Of a stretch of 64,000 nt of DNA, positions 47,219 to 59,404 are shown one piece after another. Each line of letters opens with the position of its first letter. The first letter of the stretch is position 1. The notes under the pieces were generated by a model that worked only from the letters and a program-made list of their open reading frames with translations, did not search any database and was not told where the DNA came from. Origin of the DNA: Archegozetes longisetosus (taxonomy: Eukaryota > Arthropoda > Arachnida > Sarcoptiformes > Trhypochthoniidae). The DNA lies in contig JAEMBT020000001.1 of NCBI GenBank assembly GCA_018873245.2, positions 12,048,220-12,112,219 on the forward strand, written 5' to 3'. A program made the position numbers and the translations under genes.

Positions 47219-49596
47219 GAAGTGCTTATTTCCAAACCGTGATACTCCTTATGATGTATTTTTGAGAAAACAGAGAAAAAATTTTTAAACAATTATTATT
47301 ATTTACATAGTTAAAGATCTTTGATATAATTAAATAACATATAAAAAGTGCCTGAAAGCAGTAATTTAATTAAATCTAAATATATAACAACATATTTATT
47401 TCAATAATACAATTTTGGACTTAACACTTTTGGCACAAAAGAACGGATTTAACCTGTTTGGAAATAAAAACATCTGAAATAACTATTTTAATTGATTATT
47501 GTTCCTCATCTTCGATTTCAATTGCTCCAAATGCAGATATTTCTTCAACATTTTTTGTAAAAATCAAATGCTTCATGATTTTCATTTATACAAATATTTT
47601 CAATAAATTTTTAATATCAAAATTTTAACTTTTTAACATGACTTCTTAAAGAAAGTTCAACCATTTGTGGAGGTAAAATCTTCGCCCTCTTTTAAGAATC
47701 CCATGACTAGTATGAAGACCAGAATAAGTATTCATTATTATTTTAAACTTTTTGTTTGGTTGAATTAGAATTTTCTTGGCTTCTGAGATTTTAAATATTT
47801 GTTTTGCTTTCAAAACCTGATGCCCAATTTTGCAATCAAAACTTTCCAATGAACTCCTATTTCTCTCAATTGACCGACTTTGCTAAATATTTCAAAGTAC
47901 TCTTTTTGCTGAAGTATAGTTTCTTCTTTGCTTAAGATCTTCTCCACTCTTCCAAATGCTCTGTCTGGTGGCATGTACGAGTGACCTCGCATTGGAAATA
48001 TCTATTCAACAATTAAATTATGCTCACAGACAAAAGTATTAACCATAGAAAGGATTGCATAATTTTTGTTTTGTCCGCCACATGAGTCAGATGCAAGTCG
48101 AATAGACTTAATGCTATTTTCTGAACAAAGTTCTTAAGAAAGTCATAAAGTGCACTACCAATAACGTTAGAGCCTTTTCCTTCTTGATTTTCACCCCAAG
48201 TATAAAAGTAGACCTCTTCATGAGATTGTTTTTTTATACCCTTATGGATAATAATACCTAAAAATATTGCCAAAGTTGACGAAATAATATGCTTCTGTGA
48301 TAGGACTTTTAGGTAATTCTTGATTTTGCATTAAATCAAAGCAAATTGTAACAACATTTTCATTTGTTTCGTTTAATAGTTGATAAAATCTGTTAGCTCG
48401 CAATTTATGAACAATCAATTCACAGACCAGTGAATTTTTCTTCTGTAGATCTTCTTCGATACGTATTAAGCATTTTTGTTTAACACAATAAGAACATATG
48501 TCTTTTCTGGGAGATCCGAAGCCCAAATTGAAGTCACTAACGAACACCTTATAATAAAAGTTATATTTGATTTCATAAGACGGGTTTTCTTGTAAAAAAT
48601 TTTATGCATTTTAGTAACACTTAAGTTTGATGGCAAGTATCGCCGATAAGCTGAATCTTTCCTTGAATAATGTCCTGATTTACATCTAAATCTTGAAATA
48701 TGTTCTCTGATTTTCGTTCTGTATTCTTCATATTTTGGATTATAGCGTTTTCCACCTCTTCGCTCAGGTCTGACATTATTATTTGTCTTAACATATGCTG
48801 CGATGTTGTTAACTCGAGTTACGCCGATTTGTAATATTGAGCGAAATGTCTTCGCACAAACTTTACAAAATTATCTCCATTGGTATCTTGTACTCTATTG
48901 AAAGTTGTCTTTGTTTTGAGTGATTAATACTTCGCCTTCTTTTCGGTTCATTGGCTGTCATTAATGAAAAGATCATTGAATCTTGAGTTACTTTGTTTTG
49001 CGATGAATAAAAATGATCAAATACGGCTTTAATATTGTCGTTTGATAGACCCCGAGCTACAAAACCATTTAAATGTTGACAAGAGAATAATGGATGTTTA
49101 CCTTTTGATGAATTAATTTCACGCTTTTTTATATTTTTCTTCCAATTCTCTGGTTTTATTTTTCGCTTTCGTCCTCTTCCTGGTTCAGATATTGTAAAAA
49201 ATTCAAGTTCGGACTCATATGAATCACTCATTTTTTAAAAGTTCTTAATTTGACTGATTTATAATAAAGTATCAACATTTAAAGCATTGTGTTTAAACAA
49301 TGTTTAGAGTATATTTTAATATACTTTAAACCGCGTGTTTAATGTTAAAGTCATATGAGGGAGAGGGGATAGTTTAGATTGGCTCAATGGAGTTAACATG
49401 TTTTGGTACTAAATTAAACGTGGAGTTATAGCGTTTTTGGAAATAAAGTCAAACTTTGAGTAGAGTTTTCTATGGGATTTAAGCTTTTTGCTTCATAATA
49501 ACATTTTGGTTGATTCCTCGTCCAATACATGGAATTAAGAGTTTATCACAATTTTGAAAATTTTGTGACTTATCGTGGTTTGGAAATAAACACTTC
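47219..49596 (-). mobile_element. DNA transposon of an unnamed animal family, decayed transposase
   Basis: TIRs of about 26 bp (GAAGTGCTTATTTCC at 47219, mirrored by GGAAATAAACACTTC ending at 49596) agree at about 23 of 26. The minus-strand transposase is in pieces: 49231-48863 (N-terminus with a basic RGRKRKIKPENWKK and a CQHLNGFVARGLS region), 48547-48242 (LGFGSPRKDICSYCVKQKC, then TICFDLMQNQELPKSPI), 48273-48013 (YFYTWGENQEGKGSN) and 47992-47646 (MRGHSYMPPDRAFGRVEKIL). I recall this protein family as common but mostly uncharacterised in insects and other invertebrates. CFD and GHS.MPPD..FG are its conserved core. At least four frame breaks, so non-functional. Confidence 0.72.
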
Positions 49597-50323
49597 ATAT
49601 ACTATAGATAGTAGTTGTTTAACCAAATTAGTAAATGTAAAAACTAAAAGTCTTATTCAATTACTCAAAAATTTTGATTAAATATCTTTCGCAACTCGAT
49701 TAATAAGTTAAAAGTTATATCCTTTAAAATTTCAAAATTGAGCTCGAATATTAATGGAAATGAGTTTAGAAATCTAGTGTTTAATCAGACGTTTTAGTCT
49801 TGTTATTTTCTACTGCCTATTAGTGCTTAAGCTTTTATCTAAATCTGTGGATTACTATCAAACTTTTTGTTTTACTTTGATAAGTATAAACAAACATTAA
49901 GGTTTAGGGATGAGAAAATGAGTTGTAAAACTGATTTTAACCTGTTCGGGCTAAAGACACCAATAATTAAATATATATTTTAACTAATACTGTAACTGAG
50001 TCCATTGAACCTAAATTTGATGAATGTTGATTTTTTTAAAATAAAATATTAGTAATTCTTACTCTTTATTAACTAATAAGACACTAGATATTTCAACGAG
50101 TACTCTATATCAATAAATTTCACATGTGCAGTATTTAGGTAACTTTATTATTGGCTCAGTTGCATCAGAAAATGATGCTCTAAATTTAACAGATTTTCGA
50201 ATAAAAATTGCCGTTACCATTCAGATCGGTTTATTAGAGCACTATGTGAACTCTTCAAAATTTTTAAAATTTTATTCACTTTGTTCTACTTTGTTGGAGA
50301 AAAAGTAAACTATTAAGGAGAAT
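49597..50323. other. Intergenic, promoter side of the 50324 gene
   Basis: No gene is supported. The short ORF at 50126-50308 has no recognisable product or signal peptide. Confidence 0.4.
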
Positions 50324-51400
50324 ATGAATGCTTTACTGAAATTAGCAGTTATTGTAATGATTTTAGCATTAATCAATTGTAATGAGACATTCGGTAAGTT
50401 TATGATCTGACATGACATAATAAAATATACATGTTTGATGTACAATTCACGTTTAAGATTTATTCAAAGAAACCAAATCGAGTGGAACTAAAACAACGCT
50501 ATCATATGATGCCGAGTATATTTGCCAAAGTGATTCGAAGCTAAAAAAGGTTAGATAATTATTCTCATATTTTCGATTTTTTCAAACAATTGATTTAGTA
50601 TAAATTAAATTACGTGTTGAATCAAATGAATTCGTCAGATTTATCTTTAAAAAATTAATTCAAATTGAAATATCAAAATAGATATAGACAATAGAGATAA
50701 TGATTAATAAGTCGTACTTTTTAACTAAGTCAAATATCAAAATTTCAGTTTTGAATTTCTCTTTTTTTTGAAAAACAGTTCTAAACTAAGATACAGAAAC
50801 TGCTATTTATTATAATGAGGTAATTATAATAACCGTTTTTAACACTAACATTAAGGAATTAAAGAATGCTAAAATAAAAATCAAAAGATTTTCAATTATT
50901 TTGTTTTAAATATTAAATTTACATGGAATTCGATGATTCATCGATAGGTAACACTGAAGGGCTCATTCGAGGGTACAGTTCCATGTAATGGCGCGTTTAA
51001 TTCAATTAGCGACTGGGAATATAACATAACTTTCAGGGATGATAATTTAGGCACACAGTTATTAAGTTTAAAGAATATCAGAAATTTTGTAGTCTACAAG
51101 AATGGTATGAAAGCAGGTTTAATCTCAAAACTATAATTAAATTTTGAACAATATTTTATTTTCATATTGAGGTAACTTCTTTTATTATACTGCTGGTGAA
51201 ATAACTAATGGCATTTTGTGCCCGGCCATATGGAAACTGTAGATCTCGATGTCAATTATGATCGTAATTCTTGTAATTCGAAAGAAGGAGTTGTTTATGT
51301 CGAATCGATTAGAGCCACTTTCATGATAACTAAAGGAAAATGCAAATTGAAATGTAATGGAAATGTAAGAACACGATACAACCCTGGTGTGAGGGATTAA
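50324..51400 (+). pseudogene. Paralogue of the 31409 secreted protein, frameshifted in exon 4
   Basis: Exons 50324-50393 (signal peptide, LAVIVMILALINCNETF), 50458-50549, 50948-51104 and 51172-51400 have the same architecture as 31409-32645, with introns of 64, 398 and 67 nt. Shared features: YDAEYICQSDSKLKK, GTVPCNG, YNITFRDDN, and the closing KGKCKLKCNG with YNPGV. In exon 4 the frame from the splice site reads EITNGILC and then runs into a stop. The homologous continuation (from about 51218, METVDLDVNY) is in another frame, so one or two bases differ near 51210-51222. This is decay or a sequence error in the CCCGGCC stretch. Confidence 0.65.
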
Positions 51401-52159
51401 TCTCAAGAGAATATCCTGTTAAGCACAAGATATAATCGAATAAATTTGTTATGTAGTAAATTATTTTAAGAATATTTGAATGAATAAAAGTATTGAGGCT
51501 TCATCTGCTGTATAACCAATTTTAATACGATTACGAATACTTGAGCACTTACAATCGTAGTATATCAATTCAGTCAGAGACAATTTAACCCTTGAAAATA
51601 CATTCCCAAGACAATTCAGCCTTCACTTGATATTAAAAATTGGAGTCACCGCCTTAGAATAGCTAAGCTAGGGATTCAGGCCTCTTGATGAAAGGAATTT
51701 TTCTAGATTATTTAAAGCTTAATTAATTTGATTTGACTAAATTAATTGAGTATATAAATTTGATAAAATCAAATTAAATTGCGTCAATCGGATATTTACG
51801 TATTTTAATAATATAAAAGGTTAATTTTTGATGTAATCTATGGACTTTCCCTCTAAAATCAACGAAGTTTATTTTTCAAAGCAAAATAAAAATACAAACA
51901 ATTTATCATCTTATTAATTAATTTATCCAAAAATTTAACTTTTGGATTTAAAGTAGTGTCACTTAACTTCATCAAAAGCGAGAGACAAAGATCAACTGGT
52001 TGACCATGGATTTATTTTTACATTATAATTTATCAAAGTTTGAACAATGAATTCAAATTTCGACATCGGTGTCACTTATCAAATATGAGTCTTCTCCGTT
52101 ACGAATGCCGGCAACCAGGAGGTGCTGACACTGTCTTAAAACGGAAACTTCAGTAACTA
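51401..52159. other. Intergenic, nothing seen
   Basis: AT-rich, AATAAA at about 51484. No gene. Confidence 0.4.
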
Positions 52160-52515
52160 AATGTTTGAGGCAGCTGTCAATTATTGCATAATTAAGCTAT
52201 ATATTATAAATTATTGGTTTAACATATTTACAGGCGCCTTTTATGTCATCAAATGATTTTTTATGACGCTTCAATCAGTCAAACCAATCATATCATTTAC
52301 TCAAAACAATTTGAGTCATAGAGGTCATAATGATCATAGTGATCATAACAGTTATGATTCAAATTGTTGTGAGTGAACAAACGATTGGTTTGACTGATTG
52401 AAACGTCATAGATATGATTTTATGACATAATATGGAGCTTTAAAGTGTTAAACCAATGATTAACCGTTTTGTTACACTTAACTTAATTACGCAATAATTG
52501 GCCACTGTCCTCAAA
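52160..52515. mobile_element. Foldback/MITE, about 355 bp
   Basis: The outer arms TTTGAGGCAGCTGTCAATTATTGC and GCAATAATTGGCCACTGTCCTCAAA are inverse, with further symmetry inward (AATCAGTCAAACCAATC and GATTGGTTTGACTGATT; GTCATAAAA-type segments). Non-coding. Confidence 0.6.
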
Positions 52516-52679
52516 TAGTCTCAAATTTTTAGGACCCAACAACAAAGCAATAGCTGTGACGATTGCATTTCACTTTTTGTCAAGTCATGTTGAATATAGT
52601 TTCAGACAAATAATTTTTTTTTAAATAATTTTCAAAATTTATTTATTATCTTATTTCGAATATAAAGAGATTTAAGCAG

Positions 52680-53102
52680 TGAATAGAAATAATATTACTT
52701 TTAAGGCCTAAAACATTAATTCTCTCTCAGATAAATAGTTATTGCATTAAATTTCAGTTTAAAGCGAAATTTATCTTGAAAACAATGATTCATAATTCAG
52801 AAATGAATCTCATCATTCAATTCGATAGATCTAATTTAACACCTAATTTGTTAACATACGAGTAGTTCAAAAGTCATTACTATTTTACAGTCAATACTAT
52901 TTTTCTTGCTTTATTAAATAAATCGGCTTCAAATGAGCTGAGCTCGAAGCTCAACAGCTTGAGCTTGAGCTGCGCTTCTTCATCATAGCCTGAGCTTGTA
53001 GCTCGAGCTTATAAGCTCGAAGACAGTTAAAAGCGATTGAGCTTGAAGCGCAGAGCAGCTCAAAGCGCAGCTCAGCTCACAGCTAGCTTATGCTCTTCAC
53101 TA
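52680..53102. mobile_element. GAGCT-rich hAT element fragment
   Basis: An inverted copy of 35750-36120: the same TTAACACCTAATTTGTTAAC and GCTTCAAATGAGCTGAGCTC blocks occur. The right end ATGCTCTTCACTA equals the terminus of the 34650-36940 element. The left end was not found, so this is a one-ended or internally deleted copy. Confidence 0.6.
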
Positions 53103-53984
53103 AAAGAGACACATACAGCTCTTTTGACTCCAAATAGAATTAAAAGAGACACTGCCATTGAAATTCTGTTAATTTAGTAAAATTTTAAATTTACTTATTT
53201 GGGTAATATTTTAATAGTCAATATTTACCCCTGGATTTAGGTTTCCCTTCATTTTCTGTGTATTGAGCATCCGCTCTCTATATGAGGTCCAGCTCTGTTG
53301 ACCGACATGTTCACTGATGGCATATTCATCGACAAAGTTTTACAAAATTCGTAAAACTTTCCATTAACCTATATTTCAATAGTTTTATTGTGATATGTTA
53401 GGTTAGGTTATATTATGACTATGTTATATTAAGATTGGTTAGGTTAGGTTAAGTTATTAGTTTATGTTATGCTAGGATAAGTTGTTATGTACATTCTGCA
53501 AGGTTACTTTATATTTGATTGCAAGTTCAAACCTTTATTTTTTGTTTTTAAAATATCGTTAAATTATTCGTCAGCGAACAGGATGTCGGTGAACAGAGCC
53601 GGATCCCCTACTTTAGACTTCGTTCTCATTTTTATCAGCATAAGTACAATTAAGGACTTCGAAATTTCCTAAGAGTTTTACTGATCATTAAGTAAAACAT
53701 TAATTTAAGCCTCAATTTAATGAAATAAAAGTTTACTAAATAACTATTAATATTTAAAAATTGAATCTAAGTAAACTTTATGTGTAATCTATGATTATTA
53801 TCGAACATCGCATTACTAATAAACATAACTTTAGAAATGTTGCGTTCATTTTCATTTCGGACTTTATAGAAATTATGTTCTAAAATAACTTTTCAAATCG
53901 TGTGTTAGAGTATTGAAAATGCAAAACGCGTCTAAAGAACTTAAAAGAAGAATGGTAAAACTCTTAATCGGGGTGAATCTTAGC
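53103..53984. other. Intergenic with GGTTAGGTTA run
   Basis: Bases about 53395-53480 are a degenerate TTAGGTTAGGTTATATTA-type repeat. TTAGG is the common arthropod telomere unit, but this short imperfect patch is more likely an ordinary simple repeat. No gene. Confidence 0.4.
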
Positions 53985-54430
53985 AATCCCTGCTCGGGGT
54001 GTTCTTATTGACCTATATCAACGAGTCATATGTCGTTGGAAAGGTCTCGTCAGGCTAAGTTCAACGATACCATACATGATGACTTTTGACCTCGGACCTA
54101 TGACCATAAATTTTTGCCATAACACATGTATCATTAAAACGTCTCGTCAAGCTGATTCCAACGATACAATATATGATAACCTATGACCTCGGCTACGCCG
54201 ACGGGTGACCTTTAATCTCTGACTTATTATCACAATATTTAACCCCACAACATACATATCGTTGGAAGGTCTCGACATACAGAGCTCAACGATGTGACAT
54301 GGTAACCTGTGACCTCGAGTTTACCGACGGGTGACCTCTGACTTCTGACCTCTGACCAAAATACTTAACCCTACATAGTATATGGGAAGTCTCGACAAAC
54401 TGAATACAATGTTAACACACATGTGATCTT
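53985..54430. repeat. Degenerate tandem repeat, about 118-bp unit, four copies
   Basis: Each unit contains CGTTGGAAGGTCTCG, then a CTGA.TTCAACGAT segment, a short A/T link, GTGACCTC and CGACGGGTGACCT, and AACCCTACA. The units are GC-richer than the surroundings and diverge by roughly 20-30 percent. No reading frame is kept across them. Confidence 0.62.
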
Positions 54431-54738
54431 GAGACCTATTCAATATAATAGTTTCGATTTTCAAATTATATCATCTCCTACAAGATCAAATGATGTTTGT
54501 GTAATTTACCCTTCTGAGAAGGTATAGAGACTCATAGTTTCCTTATCTACTTTCCACAGCGTAAGTAATGCGGTTTTCAATTTACTTTTTAGTCTTCATC
54601 GCTAGTGGTACTTCAGTACTCTGATACTGAATGCATTGTTATTAAAGCTCAAAGAAAAATTGCATTAGATATATAGCTGTCCAATCTCACTCTACTTCAT
54701 GAACATTTGAAAGTTCTAAACTTTCACTAAGAGAAACA

Positions 54739-55007
54739 TTGCGCATTGCATTAGTATTTGTAGCTGAGCTTACTAATCTACAAGCGGCAATTGTGCGTCA
54801 TGCTGAAAAAAATACAATTTCAGATTGGTATTCTGCTTGCACAAAAGTTCAAGAGGTCATCTTATCTCAACCTGGACGTAAAATCGGAGGTCTATATGAT
54901 GTGGATGGCAAAATATTCAATCATTTTGTCTAAATTGACAAAACTCATATTCATCGTAAATACAAGCGAGGCAGAATGTTAGAGAGGAAGAACATATTTG
55001 GGTCCTA
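54739..55007 (+). pseudogene. Merlin/IS1016-like (ISXO2-type) transposase fragment
   Basis: The plus strand reads ISDWYSACTKVQEVIL, PGRKIGGLYDVDG, then after a stop IDKTHIHRKYKRGRML and ERKNIFGS before a TAG at 55007. The IGG..x..VDE/ID..x..KYxRGR pattern is typical of Merlin transposases. The usual IDES acidic pair has become IDKT. No ends found. Confidence 0.7.
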
Positions 55008-55009
55008 GG

Positions 55010-56628
55010 TGGGACATGCTGATTAACGAAAGAGGCATTCATGTTTAGAGTCCCAAATAGAACAGTATTATTGACTGTTTGGTTAGGAATCATGATTAGC
55101 CAGGTTCAATCTTATTATAAATTGGTTTTCATACCATGATGTACGCGATCATGACCCAGAGTATTGAGAATATACTGATTCTACAATTTGAAATCGAACA
55201 TCAAAAAATTTTTTTGCGCATACTTTCTAAAGAAAAGTTTATCAGGAAATTTTAATATTATAAAAGAACTAGTTTGAACTTTTACCAAAAAATAAATCTA
55301 AGATAAGAATGAATAACAATAAAATGGTGTTCACAACAGTTGACGTACTATTACTTCCAAAGTCTTTGTTAAACTCTGCGCCACAAATTAAGGAAAAAGA
55401 TATCATTGAAATAAAACTTTGATTTTCAACTTTTTTATAGTAACGATAGTGTAATTCATAAAATAGTATTTAGTGGTGGAGTTTTATACAATTGAATTCT
55501 TACATCACTTTTGGAAGCGATAGTACTTTATAGGTCGAAGAGTTAGGTTCTGTTTGGAGAATAATGGAGGACACTTTCAGCATTTATTATAAATTCAAAT
55601 AATATATACTTTTCAAACACTGTAATTTTGTTTATGAACTGATATAAAATGCATTTTGATTTAATGCCTTTTTATTTAAGTATAAGGTAATTAATCTGTT
55701 TTGATAGGAATTAAAACAGAAATGCTTATCTCTGATAACTAATTTCGGTTTTAAATTGTTGATCCAGTAGTCGAGAAATCCTAATTTGTCGATAGTTTCG
55801 GTGTGAAGTCACATCTGATATAGGAACATGAACTGCATGTGTGTTATCATAATCATATCGTGACAGCGATCGCTAACAGTGATGTGTAGTACTATCAAAC
55901 GGATATTATTCCACTTCGTTCAACTTTTATTTGCCTTTAATTTCTGTTGAGATTTTTCACTTTGCTCGAGATAATCAAATAATAAGGTTGAGTGCGAAAA
56001 CTGTCAAATATATCTTACAAAGATCTTCATATTCATCAAAATATTTTGTTTGTTTTACTCATGTACAACACTCAGGTCGTTTCAGCTGACTCAAAAATGA
56101 TTGAAAGTTCAACTGATCATCGTTTAAGTTTAGGCGATTATGATTTGATGTGCAGAAACGATTTGGTTTAAGATTACTTAAGTTTAAATATTGATTTAAA
56201 CGCTAACTATAGTGCGTTCCGTATGTAGAAGTTGTGCGTCATTACATTAAATATAGGTTAGAAACAGTGGTCTTCAAGTTCTGAATAGAATTTTATAATA
56301 AAAAGCTTGAAAGTGGTTGTCTCTGATTTATATTTTACGTAAATAATCAAAATTTGTAACATAGCATAAGACTTATGGAACACACTATTGATTATACATA
56401 AAGTTCATAATAACTAGTTTTCTTAAACTAAAGCTCAAATGTCTCCAAGGTAATCAATTTTCAATTAAATTCGATTTCTATTTAGTAATCTTGAATAATT
56501 TTCCAAAGGAGTTATAAACATGTAAGTTATTCATGTTATTATTTCAGATATAGAGCTATGTCAGTCTATTTATGATGCTATCATTCTAGGAAAAGTGAAT
56601 TTTTAGTCAAATTAGAGATAGTCTAGAT
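55010..56628. other. Intergenic, nothing seen
   Basis: No supported gene or paired repeat. Confidence 0.4.
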
Positions 56629-57581
56629 CAGTGATCGCCAATCCGCGGCCTGTCGATTGATTTTTCTGACCCTTGACGCATCAGGTAACTTTAACATTTA
56701 ACCCTTTAATTAAGGACTCGAATCATTTCTTTAAAACCTGAAAAGTTTCTTAATGAAATTCAAATTCAAATTGATGTGAAATCACAGTCATATTATTTTC
56801 TGTTGTTGTTTCCCCTGCATTACAACTAAGGCCAGGGGTTCATATTTACTCAGTGGTATCGCAGCGAGGATAGTGTCACAGTTTTTGAAGGACACACCAG
56901 GCCCTCCGAGTCTGTCGTCTGGTGGTCTCAGAGACAGACTCTACCGAGTTACGTCCTCGGTTTGGGACCGCGGAATCGTCCAGTCCAGAGACCTCCCCAG
57001 TGCCTTATTGCTCTGTCAGTGTTTTGTACGCCAACAGACTTGGGTAGTCATATTATTTTGGAGAGAGCCATTGAATATATATTATTTTTTAAAAGTGTAG
57101 TTCCGATATACAGGGTCCCAAATATTGTTTACTAGGGGTCTTCAGCAATAACTATGAGATGGAGAAAAATTAATTTCATATTTGAATTCTGATTAAAAAT
57201 TACATTGAAAACTATTTTTCAAAAAATCCTACTTTGGTCAAAACACCATAAGTAATCAAAATCTTTATAATGAGTTATTATTGATTAAAGTCTTTAAACA
57301 TATTATTAAATTATGGCCAATCATGTCGACGATGCTCTGGAGGAGACAAACATAATTTTGTACGATATACATAATCTCGATTTGTTTCATGAATTCTTTA
57401 GTTCAAGTGAACTATAAATAAACATTGTTAAAAAGCAATATCAAGTATCGAAATCTTCAATAAATGTAATGTTTATTTCAGTAAACATATCAAATTAAAA
57501 ATAATTTGCTTTTGTCATAGTTGTTTACTGGCCCTTTGGCTGAAGAGTCAAATTTTCTGGCTAAAAGGTTGGCGATCACTG
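56629..57581. mobile_element. hAT non-autonomous element with perfect 8-bp target duplication
   Basis: The ends CAGTGATCGCCAA and TTGGCGATCACTG are flanked on both sides by GTCTAGAT (56621-56628 and 57582-57589). 953 bp. The middle (about 56830-57060) is markedly GC-rich, unlike the rest of the element, and could be captured foreign sequence. The ORF at 56873-57100 crossing it has no recognised product. Confidence 0.85.
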
Positions 57582-58070
57582 GTCTAGATCTTAATACGAT
57601 CTGTTAGTAGCTTTCTTTTAATATTATGTTCAGTGTCATAGCCATGGCCTACAATTAATGAGGCGAAAATTGTTTTGATCTACTAAACCTCAAATTATTA
57701 TCCTATTTATGATAAAATTTCTCAAAGTAAAGTAGCTCTCAATTCATGGTCAGATTTATCAGAAGAAAAATGAAAAATTGAAGCAAACTCACATAAACAA
57801 CATTCAATTTAAACTATGAAAGTCCTATATCAGTTCAACATTAAAATGTTTAGACCAATAATCACATTGATGGCTCGTCCAAAGAAAGTTGACTTTGCGA
57901 GCAAGCCTATGAGTTCAATAAAACATGAACTCAGTCAAAAATAAAGAGTAGAACAAAATGCGCCAATGATTTGGTAACGTTGTGCGATAATTTTCATAGT
58001 GCGATATGTTCAGAAACGCAAAGCATAGTTCCTTACTGAAAGTATCTGAGACAAAAATTTCTCAAAAAAT
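57582..58070. other. Intergenic, nothing seen
   Basis: Short AT-rich interval between two mobile elements. Confidence 0.4.
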
Positions 58071-58938
58071 GAGGCATCAAGACATTGTGAATGGGCGGAA
58101 TCAATTGAATGTTTGAATCTATAGCCTTTGACTTCTTGCATATACCCTTAGAATATTTTAGTAGACTTCCTAATAGTTTAGGAGAAATGATTTTTTTCAA
58201 AAGGTTTTTATAATGGGCTCTATGAGCAATTTAACTATTTCAAAAGTCATCTGACTCCTGCCCTCCGAATTTAATCTTAATATTTGGTCAATAAATCGAC
58301 GAAAGTCAGGAAATAATTTCAATAAACAATTAAAGACTCCGCGAATCAGTTCTTATTGATCCTTTTACCGAGGATTTATAATTGTTCAATTTTGTCTCCA
58401 TTTCGTTTTCATCATCCGTCTCATCGATGTCATCTATTTTATTATTATTGGAGATCTGTTTTAAGTGGATTGCAGATTTTAATGGTTTTTCGGATATTTT
58501 CCTGTTTTTGTCTAGAGTTTTGCCTGTTTTCCGGAATTTTTCCTGATTCTATTAGTTCTATTTTCGACTTAATTTTCTATAAAAGAGAATCAATAAGATC
58601 TGATTCGTGGAGTCTTAACCCTATATTTTGCTATATATACATGAAAACAAAAAATTGATTCGGTTTTGACTGCCCTTTAGGTCTCCAAATATTAATTCTC
58701 AACGAAATTATTCCCTAGTTTTTTGTCGATTTATTGAGCAAATATTAAATTCAAGGGGCGGGAGTCAGGTGATTTTTTTAAATTATTAGGTTGTCTATAG
58801 AGCCCATTATGATAAACTGAAAAAATCCATTTCTCCCAAAACTTTTGCTAAAATATTATAGGGATATATGCGAGAGGTCAAAGGCTATATATTGAAATAT
58901 TCAATTGACTCCGCCCACTCACAATGTCTTGATGCCTC
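58071..58938. mobile_element. Foldback element with arms of about 290 bp
   Basis: GAGGCATCAAGACATTGTGA at the left is mirrored by TCACAATGTCTTGATGCCTC at the right. Similarity continues to about 58345 and 58600 (CCGCGAATCAG versus GATTCGTGGAG), with internal indels. The central loop carries an ORF (58356-58658) without recognisable motifs. Confidence 0.68.
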
Positions 58939-59276
58939 TTATTCTTTCGGGTATACTTAGATTTATGCTTGATGTAAGATCAGGATTTAAGTGCTCATGT
59001 CGTTACTACTGTTTATGATATTTTTGATTGTTTTTAAACAATAATTTATAGTTAAGCAATCATAAAGCGAGCCGTACAATAGAAGTTTTCATAATAATTA
59101 TTTTCAAATCAAAGTATTGCACATTATTTTGTAAAATAAAATGGCTGTGCTTTTGTATATATAATGCTAGATAACCTCAACTCAAGGAAATATTAGGTCT
59201 CAATCTGTATTTAGAATTGAGGACATCGATAAAAATTATAAATTTGAATTAACTAAATTTTGATTGTATTTAAGGT

Positions 59277-59404
59277 ATAGTCTTGAGGGAAGTGCAGATA
59301 GCGTCGTAATGTCAGTAGATCTACCTATTGGCTATAAGTACGATGCTAACGGAGATAAGATAGCATTGGTTTCATTCTCATGCTGTAAAAGTTTTATTAC
59401 ATGA
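59277..59404 (+). CDS. Possible exon, weakly like a macroglobulin/TEP receptor-binding region
   Basis: After an acceptor-like TATTTAAG the frame reads YSLEGSADSVVMSVDLPIGY, then KYDANGDKIA, before stops. The SxxVVMSVDLPxGY pattern recalls the strand pair of alpha-2-macroglobulin/thioester-protein receptor-binding domains (usually M-A-V/I-x-V-x-L-P-S-G-Y/F). A single short segment cannot establish this and no neighbouring exons were found. It may be an isolated fragment. Confidence 0.22.

Noticed and set aside
53395-53480. Telomere-type TTAGG repeat
   Set aside because: Short, imperfect and mixed with TTATATTA; better read as a simple repeat.
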